Assembly (NCBI RefSeq): GCF_002197845.1
Contig: NZ_NIDE01000004.1
Span: forward strand, 372,001 to 436,000
Length of the DNA stretch: 64,000 nt
Source of the DNA: Fimbriiglobus ruber
GTDB lineage: Bacteria > Planctomycetota > Planctomycetia > Gemmatales > Gemmataceae
Direction of reading: 5' to 3'
Shown: in pieces, positions 1 through 8,154 of the stretch
Position numbering within the stretch: position 1 is the first letter of the stretch
Layout of the letters: each line of letters starts with the position of its first letter
Notes under the pieces: generated by a model
Told to the model about the DNA's origin: nothing
Database searches by the model: none
The model's input: only the letters and a program-made list of their open reading frames with translations
Position numbers and translations under genes: made by a program

Positions 1-43
1 GGGTTAAGGTCGTGGTCCACATCCTGTCGCGGGAAAATCACTC

Positions 44-2947
44 GTGGCACCAGCACCCATAGCCCGATTCCCGGCCCGCTCTCCGGCCGGTGGCGTAAAC
101 GATCCCGCCGGCCCGGACGCGCTGCGCGCCCGCGCGGAAACGGCCACCGCTGCCGGGCGGTGGGACGACGCGATCGCCGATTGCACGACCGCTGTCGAAG
201 CCGATTTCAACTTACTGGTTGTAGTCTCGGCACGCATTCTGGCGGTCGCCACACGGGGCGATGCGACCGCCAGCCGGGTGGCTGCGCGTCAGATCGACGC
301 GCTTCAAACGAGCCTCACCCAATCGTACCTGTTGCGCGGCACGACGCACGCGCGGGCCGGCCGCGACGACCGCGCGTGCGCCGACTTCACCCACGTCCTC
401 CGCCTCGTCCCCGACCACGCCGGCGCCCTTGTCGCCCGCGGCGACGCCTACCGACGACAGGAACAGTACGATCTGGCGAAGGCGGACTACGTCGCGGCCA
501 CCCGGCACGAACCGACCCTCGCGGTTGCCCGGTGCGGGTTGGGCGAAGTCGCACTTCATCTCGGCGACTTCGCGGCCGCCGTTACCGACTTCACGACCGC
601 GATTCGCCTCGACCCGGAACCCGCGGCACCATACCTCGGCCGCGGCCGGGCTGTACTCGAACTCGGCGACCTGCCCGCCGCGCGAGCCGACTTCGACCGG
701 GCACTCGCCCGCGCCCCCGAATCCGCCACCGCCCACTATTACCGCGGCCTCTGCCTGGCCCGTGCGAACGACTCCGCGGCAGCCCTCGAAGACTTCGGGC
801 GAGCGCTGGAACTCGATGCGACTCTCGCGCCCGCTTACCTCGCCCGCGGCGAAACCCACCGTACCGTCGGCGCGCTCGAAACCGCCCTGGCGGATCTCGA
901 CGAATACCTGCGCCGCGACCCGGCTTCGGTCGCCGGCCTGACAATGCGTGGGGAAATTCACCAGGACCGGTGCAACCACGACTGCGCCGTGGCCGATTTC
1001 GACGCGGCACTTGGCTATGCCCCCGACGGAGGCGATCTGTACGTCCGCCGGGCACGGGCGCTGTGCTTGAAGGCGGGCCAGACCGCCGCCGCGGACTCGC
1101 TCGCCGAAGCGCTGCGCTTGTACCCCAAGGCGTCCGCGCGCGGCTCCGCTGCCCAAGAACCGATAGGAATTCTCGCGCTCGCCGGCGAAACCGCCCCATC
1201 TCCGGGCGCGGTCGCATTCGAGCGGGGACTGGCATACCAGCAAGACGGCGACGCCGACCGCGCGCTGGCGGCTTACGACGACGCGATTCTCCTCGATCCG
1301 GATTACGCGGCCGCGTACCGGGAACGGGGGCAATTGCACCGGCAGGCGGGCCGGGGCCGGCAGGCGCTCGACGATTTCTCGACCGCCATCCGCCTCGCCC
1401 CGGACGAGCCCGAAACGTACTTACGCCGCGGGAGTACGTACCTCGCGGTCGGGCAACTCGACCGCGCGACCGCCGACTTCGACGCGGCCTTGCGACTCGA
1501 TCCCGATTTGGCCGCGGCTTACGCGAACCGCGGACTCGTCCGCGTGAAGCAGGGTGACCCACACGCCGCGGCGGCCGACGCGACCGCGGCCCTCCGGCTC
1601 GACCCCGCCCTGACCCGCGCGTACTTCGTCCGCGGGGCCGCCCGCGCGGCCCTCGGCCGGCACGCCGACGCGGTCGACGACTTCGATCATCTACTCGAAC
1701 TCGATCCGGCCGACGCCCTCGCGTACAACGAGCGCGGGGTGGTACTCGCGGACATGGGCGAGTACGAGCGGGCCGTTGCCGACTACGACCGGGCGATCGA
1801 ACTCAAACCGGCGTTCGTTCTGGCACGCTTCAACCGGGCGGTCGCCCTCCGCGCGAGCGGGAACCCCGGTGCCGCGGCGGCCGACCTCGACGAGGTGATC
1901 CGCCGCCAGCCACAATCCGCCCACGCGTACTACCACCGCGGTCTCGCCGCGTTCGACCTTGGTGATCACCCCCGGGCCGCGGCAGATTTAATCCGCGCGA
2001 GCCAGCTCGACCCCGATCTGGATGGCGTTTCCGAACAGCTCGAACGGGTCCAGGCTGCCTCTCATGCACTGGCGGACGCGGCGGCTCTCGTCACGACACC
2101 CGAATTTCCCGCACCGCTCCAAATCGCGGCGCCTATCGAGGAATTTGAAGAAGTCACGCCCGTCAGTTCTTCCGAGCCGCCAATAGCACCGGCTGAAACG
2201 CTCCCCGAAGCCACGGCGGTTACGAACGAAGTGGAGCCAGTCGAAGTCGACCCGCCGCCCGCGCCGGCGCCCCGGACATCCGGTCCCACCGGCGGGTCTT
2301 GCCCCGATTGCCCGGAATGCCGGCGACCGGGGAAAGTGGCCTGGGTCCGGCCGGGCCAATCGTTTTATTGCTCCGGGTGCCGGTACATTTTCAAATTCCA
2401 TTCCTCCGGCGCGCCGGTCAAAGTGTCCCGCCGTGCGGAGCGGAAAATGGCCGCCCGGACTGATCCCGCGCGGCCGCCGCTCGTCGCCCGGGCTCTGGCG
2501 CGGGGCTGGCGCGGGGGCCTGGCTGCGACCGTATTGTTGGCATGCGGCGTCCTGGTGTTCACACTCCGACCGGCCGCCGCGCACCCCCTCCGCGAACGCA
2601 GCCGCGACTTGACCCGGGCGTGGTTGGCTCAAGACGTGACGCGAATGTCGGAAACGACCGACCCGGATATGGGAAAGAAACTCGAACGCTGGCTGGTCCG
2701 CAATCCGCCGCCCGAATTCGCACGGGGCAACTCATCTGGTGCCGTGAGTATCGAAGCGTCCGTCGAGCGGACTGATGGGAAATCGGCCGACGTGGCCCTG
2801 AAACTCAGCATCGCCGACGCGAATGGCTCACCGCTCGTCGCCGTCATCTACCAGCATTGGATCGAGAAGAACGGTCGATGGTATTTTGCTCCAGACACGA
2901 AAGAGACACCGCCTCGCAAGTCTGGCCCGACAAAAAAAGGGAAGTGA
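44..2947 (+). CDS. Giant TPR-repeat protein with zinc ribbon and C-terminal membrane anchor
   Basis: 967 residues. Residues ~30-700 are a nearly continuous array of about 16 tetratricopeptide repeats of ~34 residues with the usual A-Y-x-x-R-G and A-D-x-D-x-A-L-x-L-D-P consensus, so the protein is probably a protein-interaction scaffold. A Pro/Glu-rich linker follows, then a cysteine cluster starting at C753 (C-x2-C-x2-C, then YCSGC about 22 residues later) that looks like a zinc ribbon. A single hydrophobic helix lies at ~825-843, followed by a ~120-residue C-terminal domain I do not recognise. GTG at 44 is the first possible start after an in-frame TAA at 5-7. There is no signal peptide, so the TPR part is likely cytoplasmic and the last domain is across the membrane. 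The partner is unknown; the TPR and zinc-ribbon calls are firm. Confidence 0.9.
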   Translation: MAPAPIARFPARSPAGGVNDPAGPDALRARAETATAAGRWDDAIADCTTAVEADFNLLVVVSARILAVATRGDATASRVAARQIDALQTSLTQSYLLRGTTHARAGRDDRACADFTHVLRLVPDHAGALVARGDAYRRQEQYDLAKADYVAATRHEPTLAVARCGLGEVALHLGDFAAAVTDFTTAIRLDPEPAAPYLGRGRAVLELGDLPAARADFDRALARAPESATAHYYRGLCLARANDSAAALEDFGRALELDATLAPAYLARGETHRTVGALETALADLDEYLRRDPASVAGLTMRGEIHQDRCNHDCAVADFDAALGYAPDGGDLYVRRARALCLKAGQTAAADSLAEALRLYPKASARGSAAQEPIGILALAGETAPSPGAVAFERGLAYQQDGDADRALAAYDDAILLDPDYAAAYRERGQLHRQAGRGRQALDDFSTAIRLAPDEPETYLRRGSTYLAVGQLDRATADFDAALRLDPDLAAAYANRGLVRVKQGDPHAAAADATAALRLDPALTRAYFVRGAARAALGRHADAVDDFDHLLELDPADALAYNERGVVLADMGEYERAVADYDRAIELKPAFVLARFNRAVALRASGNPGAAAADLDEVIRRQPQSAHAYYHRGLAAFDLGDHPRAAADLIRASQLDPDLDGVSEQLERVQAASHALADAAALVTTPEFPAPLQIAAPIEEFEEVTPVSSSEPPIAPAETLPEATAVTNEVEPVEVDPPPAPAPRTSGPTGGSCPDCPECRRPGKVAWVRPGQSFYCSGCRYIFKFHSSGAPVKVSRRAERKMAARTDPARPPLVARALARGWRGGLAATVLLACGVLVFTLRPAAAHPLRERSRDLTRAWLAQDVTRMSETTDPDMGKKLERWLVRNPPPEFARGNSSGAVSIEASVERTDGKSADVALKLSIADANGSPLVAVIYQHWIEKNGRWYFAPDTKETPPRKSGPTKKGK

Positions 2948-3086
2948 TGTTGAGTGGGGATTCAGGCCAACAAGAGAAAGTTCACCGGCCGCTCCAGAGT
3001 GTCCGGTACGCGATTGTGAAAATGCACGTCAAGTAAAACGCGGGGTGCGGCGGAGCAACCTTTCGCCAGGCATTGGAGATCCAGTC

Positions 3087-3620
3087 GTGACCCAGTTCCG
3101 TTCAGTGCTCTCGGCCGGCCTCTTATTGCTGGTCCCCGCGGTGGCTTCGGCCCACGCGGTCGGGATCGAGGCAAAGTTAAAGGGCGAACGGGTCGTGGTC
3201 GAAGCCTACTACGACGACGACTCCCCGGCCGCGGACGCCAAGATCGCCGTGACCGGGGAAAATGGCCAGTTGGTCGCGGAAGGGAAGACTGATGCAAAGG
3301 GCGTTTGGTCGTTCCCCACTCCGGTGGGCGGGAAGTATCAGGTGGCGGTGAACGCCGGAGATGGGCATTCGGCGAAAACGTCGATCACGATTCCGCCTCA
3401 AGCCAGCCCGAATCCGGCAACGACCACGGAACCGTCCACAACGACAATTCCGAACCCGGCGGGCGACGATACCGCGAAGATCGTGTCGGACGGTCCGACC
3501 CGCGCCGAGACCACCGGGTCACGTCGCTGGCTGATGGCGGTCGTCGGCGTCGGCGTGATCGGTCTATTCACCCTCGCCGCCCGAAGACTCGCGCGACGGG
3601 CCGTCTCAGGCGAGAACTGA
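3087..3620 (+). CDS. Secreted, membrane-anchored protein with carboxypeptidase-regulatory-like fold
   Basis: 177 residues from GTG 3087, preceded by GGAGA at 3075-3079. The longer frame from 2823 has no start signal and overlaps the preceding gene, so the short start is preferred. It has a clear signal peptide (about 24 residues, ending ASA before HAVGIEA). A ~75-residue beta-rich domain follows with the pattern of carboxypeptidase regulatory-like or DUF4198-associated modules (VVVEAYYDDD, then GVWSFPTPVGGKYQV). Then comes a Pro/Thr linker and a C-terminal membrane helix (~152-168) with basic residues on the inner side. It lies just upstream of a small membrane protein and a DUF4198 protein on the same strand, suggesting one transcription unit for exported proteins. 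The ligand is unknown; DUF4198-type proteins are often linked to metal uptake, which is only a hint here. Confidence 0.8.
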   Translation: MTQFRSVLSAGLLLLVPAVASAHAVGIEAKLKGERVVVEAYYDDDSPAADAKIAVTGENGQLVAEGKTDAKGVWSFPTPVGGKYQVAVNAGDGHSAKTSITIPPQASPNPATTTEPSTTTIPNPAGDDTAKIVSDGPTRAETTGSRRWLMAVVGVGVIGLFTLAARRLARRAVSGEN

Positions 3621-3655
3621 CCCGAATCACGCTCACCGTCCACGAGAAGAACGCG

Positions 3656-3886
3656 ATGACGTATCGCCCCGAGCGACCCGGCCCGTTTCGTCGCTGGCTG
3701 GCGCTGGTATCGGTATTAGTCATGTTGGCTGTAGCTGTCCTTGCGAGGCCATCCGAACAACCCGGCGTCGTTGATCGGGTCGATTCGGCCGCTGCCAAGA
3801 TTCTCAGTCGGTACTCGAACAAACCCCGCGAGGAAACTCTCGCCACCTCGGGCGGACCGACACCTACCACGACGAGAAGCCGCTAG
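3656..3886 (+). CDS. Small single-pass membrane protein, unknown
   Basis: 76 residues from ATG 3656 with GAGAAG at 3644-3649 as a plausible ribosome-binding site. The longer open frame upstream (from 3305) is a shadow of the preceding gene. The protein has a basic N-terminus, one hydrophobic helix at ~15-31 (LALVSVLVMLAVAVLA) and a polar Thr/Ser/Pro-rich tail. It fills the gap between two exported-protein genes in the same direction and fits a three-gene unit with them. I do not recognise a family; it may be an accessory subunit or a lineage-specific protein. Confidence 0.55.
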   Translation: MTYRPERPGPFRRWLALVSVLVMLAVAVLARPSEQPGVVDRVDSAAAKILSRYSNKPREETLATSGGPTPTTTRSR

Positions 3887-3949
3887 ACCCACACAAGGCT
3901 CGCGTGACGAAAGACAGACCGCATCCACGTAACCCAAGGTAAATCCCCC

Positions 3950-4729
3950 ATGCGTTTCATCCGTGGCGTCTTGATGTCCCTCCTTCTCGGGTCGGTTCCA
4001 GCTCCCGTCTTCGCTCACTACCACATGCTGCTACCGGACAAGCCGGCCGCGAAAACGGACGAACCGGTGACGTTCACCTATCAGTTCGGCCATCCGTTCG
4101 AGCACCAGTTGTTCGACACGATGAAGCCGACGGAGTTGTACGTGATCGCCCCGGACGGAGCGAAGACCGATCTGACCGCAACTCTGGAAAAGACAACGGC
4201 GGACGGGACGGACGGGAAAAAGGTCGCGGGATACAAGTTCACATTCACCCCAGCCAAGCGTGGGGATTACACGCTCGTTGCCGTCAGCCCGGAAGTGAAG
4301 GTGGACGGCGAACCGCACCCGCTGCGGGACGTGATCAAGACGGTCCTCCATGTGCAAACGCAAAACGGGTGGGACCGCCGGGTCGTAACCGGGAAGGCGT
4401 CGGCGGTCGAACTCTCGCCACTCACCCGGCCGTATGGGTTGACCGGCGGAATGGCGTTTCAGGTCGAGGCCGAAGAACCCGCGGACGGCGACCGAAAGCC
4501 GCTCGGTCGGATTGCTATCGAAGTCGAGAAGTACAATCCGGTCCCGCCAAAAGATCTCCCGGACGACGAATTCATCACTCGCACCGCCCGCACGACTCGG
4601 TCGGGTGACGCGACCGTCACGCTCGGCGAACGTGGCTGGTGGGCCGTCACGGCGGTCCGCGACCGGGACCAGGTACGGCACCGATGCACCCTCTGGATTC
4701 ATGTGGACGATAAACCGCATTCCAAGTGA
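3950..4729 (+). CDS. DUF4198 domain-containing exported protein
   Basis: 259 residues with a signal peptide of about 22 residues ending VFA before HYHMLLPDKP. The N-terminal H-x-H-M-L-L-P after cleavage, the GHPFEH motif and the later TxxPxxxGDYT segment match DUF4198 proteins. These are periplasmic proteins often found beside nickel/cobalt uptake genes and thought to handle metals; no transporter is visible here. The start is ATG 3950 with AAGGT about 8 bases upstream. It is the last gene of a same-strand unit with 3087-3620 and 3656-3886 and is followed by a large hairpin that probably ends transcription. The family call is firm; the metal role is inferred only from relatives. Confidence 0.85.
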   Translation: MRFIRGVLMSLLLGSVPAPVFAHYHMLLPDKPAAKTDEPVTFTYQFGHPFEHQLFDTMKPTELYVIAPDGAKTDLTATLEKTTADGTDGKKVAGYKFTFTPAKRGDYTLVAVSPEVKVDGEPHPLRDVIKTVLHVQTQNGWDRRVVTGKASAVELSPLTRPYGLTGGMAFQVEAEEPADGDRKPLGRIAIEVEKYNPVPPKDLPDDEFITRTARTTRSGDATVTLGERGWWAVTAVRDRDQVRHRCTLWIHVDDKPHSK

Positions 4730-4746
4730 CGGAGTGTGACCAGTCG

Positions 4747-4823
4747 AATATGGAGTGCGACGCTAGACCGCCGCTTTGGTTTTTAAAAAGCAAAAGCGGC
4801 GGTCCAGCGCCGCATTCCATATT
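4747..4823. repeat. Long imperfect palindrome downstream of the DUF4198 gene
   Basis: Two 31-bp arms (4747-4777 and 4793-4823) are reverse complements with three mismatches, separated by a 15-base loop. The stem is strong enough to act as a transcription terminator for the preceding gene. It could also be a short palindromic mobile remnant, since it resembles the other long gene-end palindromes in this window in shape though not in sequence. The rest of the gap to 4945 shows no gene. Confidence 0.75.
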
Positions 4824-4945
4824 TGGCTCTGCCGTACCACCCCGCTAGCAGCTGCGAACTGACACGCCGGTTAGCCGTGTGGAAAGAGGCTCGGATTCCG
4901 GAGGCAACCAGCCTGGAATCCGAGAGACATTGTGACGAGAAAAGC

Positions 4946-5385
4946 GAAGGTCTGCGGTTCGGGTAAATTGCGACGTCTTACGCGAAGCCACATCTCATAT
5001 TCTGCGCGCTGCGACACCTTAACACTGTGATTGCTCGACAAATCACCACCCGAGTTCTCTCGCGCGAAAATTCTTACACCCTCACAAATCCAGCTCGAAC
5101 CAAGTATTAAAAACTTATACCGCAACCAACGAAGTTGACCGCACCCGTGCGCCTGTTCTAAGTATTCCCGTCTTGAACGCTGCGGCACGCGTCCCCTCGC
5201 CAGCCTCCGCGATACACCCCGTCAAACGACATCCCCCGCCGAGTTCGCGCGGTGCGTCCCTTCCTCAGGATCGGACCATCGTCGGGCTACCGCGCGCCCG
5301 CCGGAAGCGGGCGCACGGGCTACCAGGAAATCTGGGCCGGCACGGACCCCACCGCCCCCTACATGTGCCCCCCGAAGTTGCACCC
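4946..5385 (+). repeat. Upstream block, copy 1 of a tandem gene duplication
   Basis: This ~440 bp block directly before the first metzincin/FG-GAP gene closely matches 7710-8154 before the second copy, including the last bases before each ATG (CCGAAGTTGCACCC). It contains a conserved promoter-like site (see 5135-5165). A TTG-started extension of the gene reading frame from 5173 exists here, but in copy 2 the equivalent frame is out of phase with the protein. The block is therefore probably leader and promoter, not coding. Confidence 0.8.
5135..5165 (+). promoter_or_regulatory. Candidate sigma70-type promoter for the first metzincin/FG-GAP gene
   Basis: TTGACC (5135-5140), an 18-base spacer and TAAGTAT (5159-5165). 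The same arrangement occurs at the same place before the downstream paralogue, with the better -35 TTGACA, and the flanks have diverged more than these hexamers. The -10 is only a moderate match, and the distance to the ATG leaves a leader of about 215 bases. Confidence 0.5.
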
Positions 5386-7527
5386 ATGAGCGCGATTCCT
5401 CGTTGTGTCCGTATCACGCCGGTTTCACCCAACCGCACCATCCTCCGCGTCGACCCCTTCGAAGACCGACTCGTTCCGTCCCTCACGGTCCAGTTCGACT
5501 ACTCGCAAGACACGAGCGGTCTCTTCAGTAACCCGGCCGCCCAGGCGAGTCTCCAGTTTGCCGCCGATACGCTGACCGCCCAGATCACGTCGGATCTCCC
5601 GGCAATCGTCCCGAACGCGGCCGCCGGGAACACCTGGAGCGCTGTGTTCCCCAACCCGAGTACCGGGGCGACGGACGAGATTCCGAACCTGACCGTCCCG
5701 CAGGATACCATCGTCGTCTACGTCGGCGGGCGGCCACTCAACGGGACCGAGGCCGGTCAGGGGGGGCCGGGCGGGTACCAGGCCGGCGGGTCGACCGCGT
5801 GGGTCAATTCGATCGTCAACCGCGGCCCGATCGGGTACGGGTCGTGGGGCGGCGCCATCTCGTTCGACACGAACCAACACTGGTACTTCGGGTCCGACCC
5901 GAACACGATCCCGGCCGGGGAGATTGACTTTTACTCGGTAGCGACCCACGAACTCGGACACGTCCTCGGGTTCGGGACGTCGACCGCGTGGAGCGATCTC
6001 ATTCAGAACGGGCACTTTATCGGGGCCGCCACCACCGCCCTCGCCGGGTCGTCCCCGGCGATCTCGGCGGACGGCGCCCACTTCGCCATGGACACCCACT
6101 CCCCGGGTTGCAACTGTCCGGCCTGTGTGGCCGCCCGGATGGCCGCCGCGGACGGGCAGAACGGCGTGTCCATGCAACCGATCCTGAACACGAACCAGCG
6201 GGTCGGGTTCTCGGAACTGGATTACGCCGCCCTGAAAGACATGGGCTGGCAGATCTCGGACTCGGCCTTCTCGGGTTCGTCGATCACCGCCTCCCCGCCC
6301 CCCGCTTCCCCGCCCGCGGCGGTCGTGCCGCCGGTCACTCCCCCGACGCTCCCTACGGTGACGCCCGCCAACGTGATTCCCGGCTTGGCTCCGGGTGCAG
6401 CGACCACCCCGACGGGCAGTGGGACCACCGACAGCACCACGGCGGCCCCCCAGACCGGAAGCAAAATCACCGACAATGCCGCGGTTACGAGTACGCCGAC
6501 GACAACGACGACGGGAATAACGACCAACACGTCCACTGGTGGCTTGCCGGCCGGCACCCCGGCCAGCCAGGTGGCGATCGTGTCCGGGTCGGGTGACGGC
6601 AGCATTCAAGTATGTCTCGTGGGCACCAACGGTCAGTTGACCCCGGTCGGCGACCCCTTGTACCCGTTCCCCGGGTTCACCGGGACGGTCCGGGCGGTGG
6701 CGGCCGACCTGACCGACGACGGGACGGCCGACATCGTGGCCGGCGTCGGGCCCGGCGGCGGGTCGCAGATCGCCGTCCTCGACGGGCGGACGTTCACCCC
6801 GGCCGCGGCCTCGTTCTCGGCGTTCGAGCCGTCGTTCAACGGCGGGGTGTTCCTGGCCGCGGGCGACATCGGAAACACCGGGAAGGACGACCTGATCGTC
6901 ACCCCCGACGACGGCGGCGGGGCGCGGGTCCGCATCCTCGGCCTGAACGACGGCCAACTCAACTCGGTCGTCCCCGACTTCTTTGGCATCAACGACCCCA
7001 ACTTCCGGGGCGGGGCCCGGACGGCCGTCGCGGACGTGAACGGCGACGGGATGCCGGACCTGATCGTGGCGGCCGGCACCGGTGGTGGCCCGCGGGTTTC
7101 GATCATCGACGGCAGAACCTTGCTCTCCGGCACGCACCAGAATCTGGTCCCGGACTTCTTCGCGTTCGATCCGACGCTGACGAATGGCGTGTACGTCGCG
7201 GCCGGACAGGTAGCCGGTGGCGGGACCGATCTGGTCTTCGGAGCTGGCCCGGGCGGCGGCCCGCGGATGCTCGTGGTCAGCGCTCAAACGCTGATGGCGG
7301 ACGGGTCGGCTGTGGCTCTGGCGAACCCGGCGTTCGACACGTTCGTCGGGAATGCGTCCGATCGAGGCGGGGTACGAGTGGCGGTCAAGAACGGGAACGT
7401 GGTAGCCGGCAGTGGGAGCGGCCCGCTGGTTCAAGTGTATACCGGTAATGCGAGTGGCGGATTCACCCTGGCTACCGCGACCGACCCGCTAGCCGCCACC
7501 ACCAACGACGGGATTTACGTCGGGTAA
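5386..7527 (+). CDS. Secreted metzincin-like protease with FG-GAP/VCBS repeats, copy 1
   Basis: 713 residues. A LEPR-XLL-like motif (FEDRLVPS, residues 25-32) sits near the N-terminus as in other planctomycete exported proteins. Residues ~33-292 are a protease-like domain with HELGHVLGFG at 188-197, a downstream SMQP Met-turn-like segment (262-265) and a conserved Y-A-A-L-x-D-M-G-W. The usual third zinc ligand (position 11 of HExxHxxGxxH) is Thr198, so activity is uncertain. A Pro/Thr-rich linker (~295-385) leads to about five FG-GAP-type repeats (DLTDDGTADIVAG, DVNGDGMPDLIVA) with acidic, calcium-binding-like loops. The protein ends GIYVG. The start ATG 5386 is chosen because the paralogue has the same context there and the upstream frame is not conserved. 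Unlike copy 2 it carries an insertion with a CNCPAC motif (242-247). The substrate is unknown; cell-surface or secreted action is inferred. Confidence 0.85.
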   Translation: MSAIPRCVRITPVSPNRTILRVDPFEDRLVPSLTVQFDYSQDTSGLFSNPAAQASLQFAADTLTAQITSDLPAIVPNAAAGNTWSAVFPNPSTGATDEIPNLTVPQDTIVVYVGGRPLNGTEAGQGGPGGYQAGGSTAWVNSIVNRGPIGYGSWGGAISFDTNQHWYFGSDPNTIPAGEIDFYSVATHELGHVLGFGTSTAWSDLIQNGHFIGAATTALAGSSPAISADGAHFAMDTHSPGCNCPACVAARMAAADGQNGVSMQPILNTNQRVGFSELDYAALKDMGWQISDSAFSGSSITASPPPASPPAAVVPPVTPPTLPTVTPANVIPGLAPGAATTPTGSGTTDSTTAAPQTGSKITDNAAVTSTPTTTTTGITTNTSTGGLPAGTPASQVAIVSGSGDGSIQVCLVGTNGQLTPVGDPLYPFPGFTGTVRAVAADLTDDGTADIVAGVGPGGGSQIAVLDGRTFTPAAASFSAFEPSFNGGVFLAAGDIGNTGKDDLIVTPDDGGGARVRILGLNDGQLNSVVPDFFGINDPNFRGGARTAVADVNGDGMPDLIVAAGTGGGPRVSIIDGRTLLSGTHQNLVPDFFAFDPTLTNGVYVAAGQVAGGGTDLVFGAGPGGGPRMLVVSAQTLMADGSAVALANPAFDTFVGNASDRGGVRVAVKNGNVVAGSGSGPLVQVYTGNASGGFTLATATDPLAATTNDGIYVG

Positions 7528-7594
7528 GACGGGCCACGGGAACGCACAGTTTGCGTTGTGCGGCCGTGCCGATAGCCGTTGACAAAAAACAGAG

Positions 7595-7633
7595 TGCGCC
7601 GGCCCGGGCAGAACTTCAGCCCGGGCCGGCGCA
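7595..7633 (+). terminator. Strong GC hairpin terminator after copy 1
   Basis: A perfect 15-bp stem (7595-7609 with 7619-7633) and a 9-base loop, followed by a short T-containing stretch. It lies 68 bases after the stop codon of the first metzincin/FG-GAP gene and before the upstream block of copy 2, so the two copies are probably transcribed separately. Confidence 0.8.
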
Positions 7634-7709
7634 CGTAATCTTTAATACGTCGAGTGCTCGATCTGCCGGACCCGGCCGACCTTCCAGTTTAATTTTAATG
7701 GAGCGAATT

Positions 7710-8154
7710 GAAGTTATGCGGCTCGGGTAATTTGTGACGTCTCACGCGAGGCCATATCTCATATTCTGCGTGTTGCGACACCTTAACGCTGTGATTGCTT
7801 AATAAATCACCTCCCGCGTACTCTCGCGCGAAAAGTTTCACGCACGCATAAAACCGGTTCAATCCGGGCATTAGAAACCACATACCGCGACCGACAAATT
7901 TGACAGCACCCCTGCGCCCGTTCTAAGTATCCCCGTCTTGAACGCTGCGGCATGCGTCCCCTCGCCAGCCTCCGCGATACACCCCGTCAAACGATCCCCC
8001 GCCGAGTTCGCGCGGTACTCCCCTCCCTCAGGGTTGGTGCCGTCGTCGGGCTACCGTGCGCCCGCCGGAAGCGGACGCACGGGCTACCAGGAAAACTGGG
8101 CCGGCACGGACCCTCGCCGCCCTGAAATAGCGCCCCTACGCCGAAGTTGCACCC
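7710..8154 (+). repeat. Upstream block, copy 2 of the tandem gene duplication
   Basis: Near-identical to 4946-5385, with substitutions and small indels. The reading frame beginning at TTG 7938 matches the first residues of the copy 1 extension but then runs out of phase with the protein starting at 8155, showing that this block is non-coding leader. Confidence 0.8.
7900..7930 (+). promoter_or_regulatory. Candidate sigma70-type promoter for the second metzincin/FG-GAP gene
   Basis: TTGACA (7900-7905), an 18-base spacer and TAAGTAT (7924-7930), matching the site at 5135-5165 in the first duplicate. The -35 is a perfect consensus; the -10 and spacer are less ideal. Confidence 0.5.

Noticed and set aside
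5173-5385. TTG-started 71-codon extension of the first metzincin/FG-GAP gene
   Set aside because: The duplicated block at 7938-8154 carries the same opening but is out of frame with its gene, so the extension is not conserved as protein.
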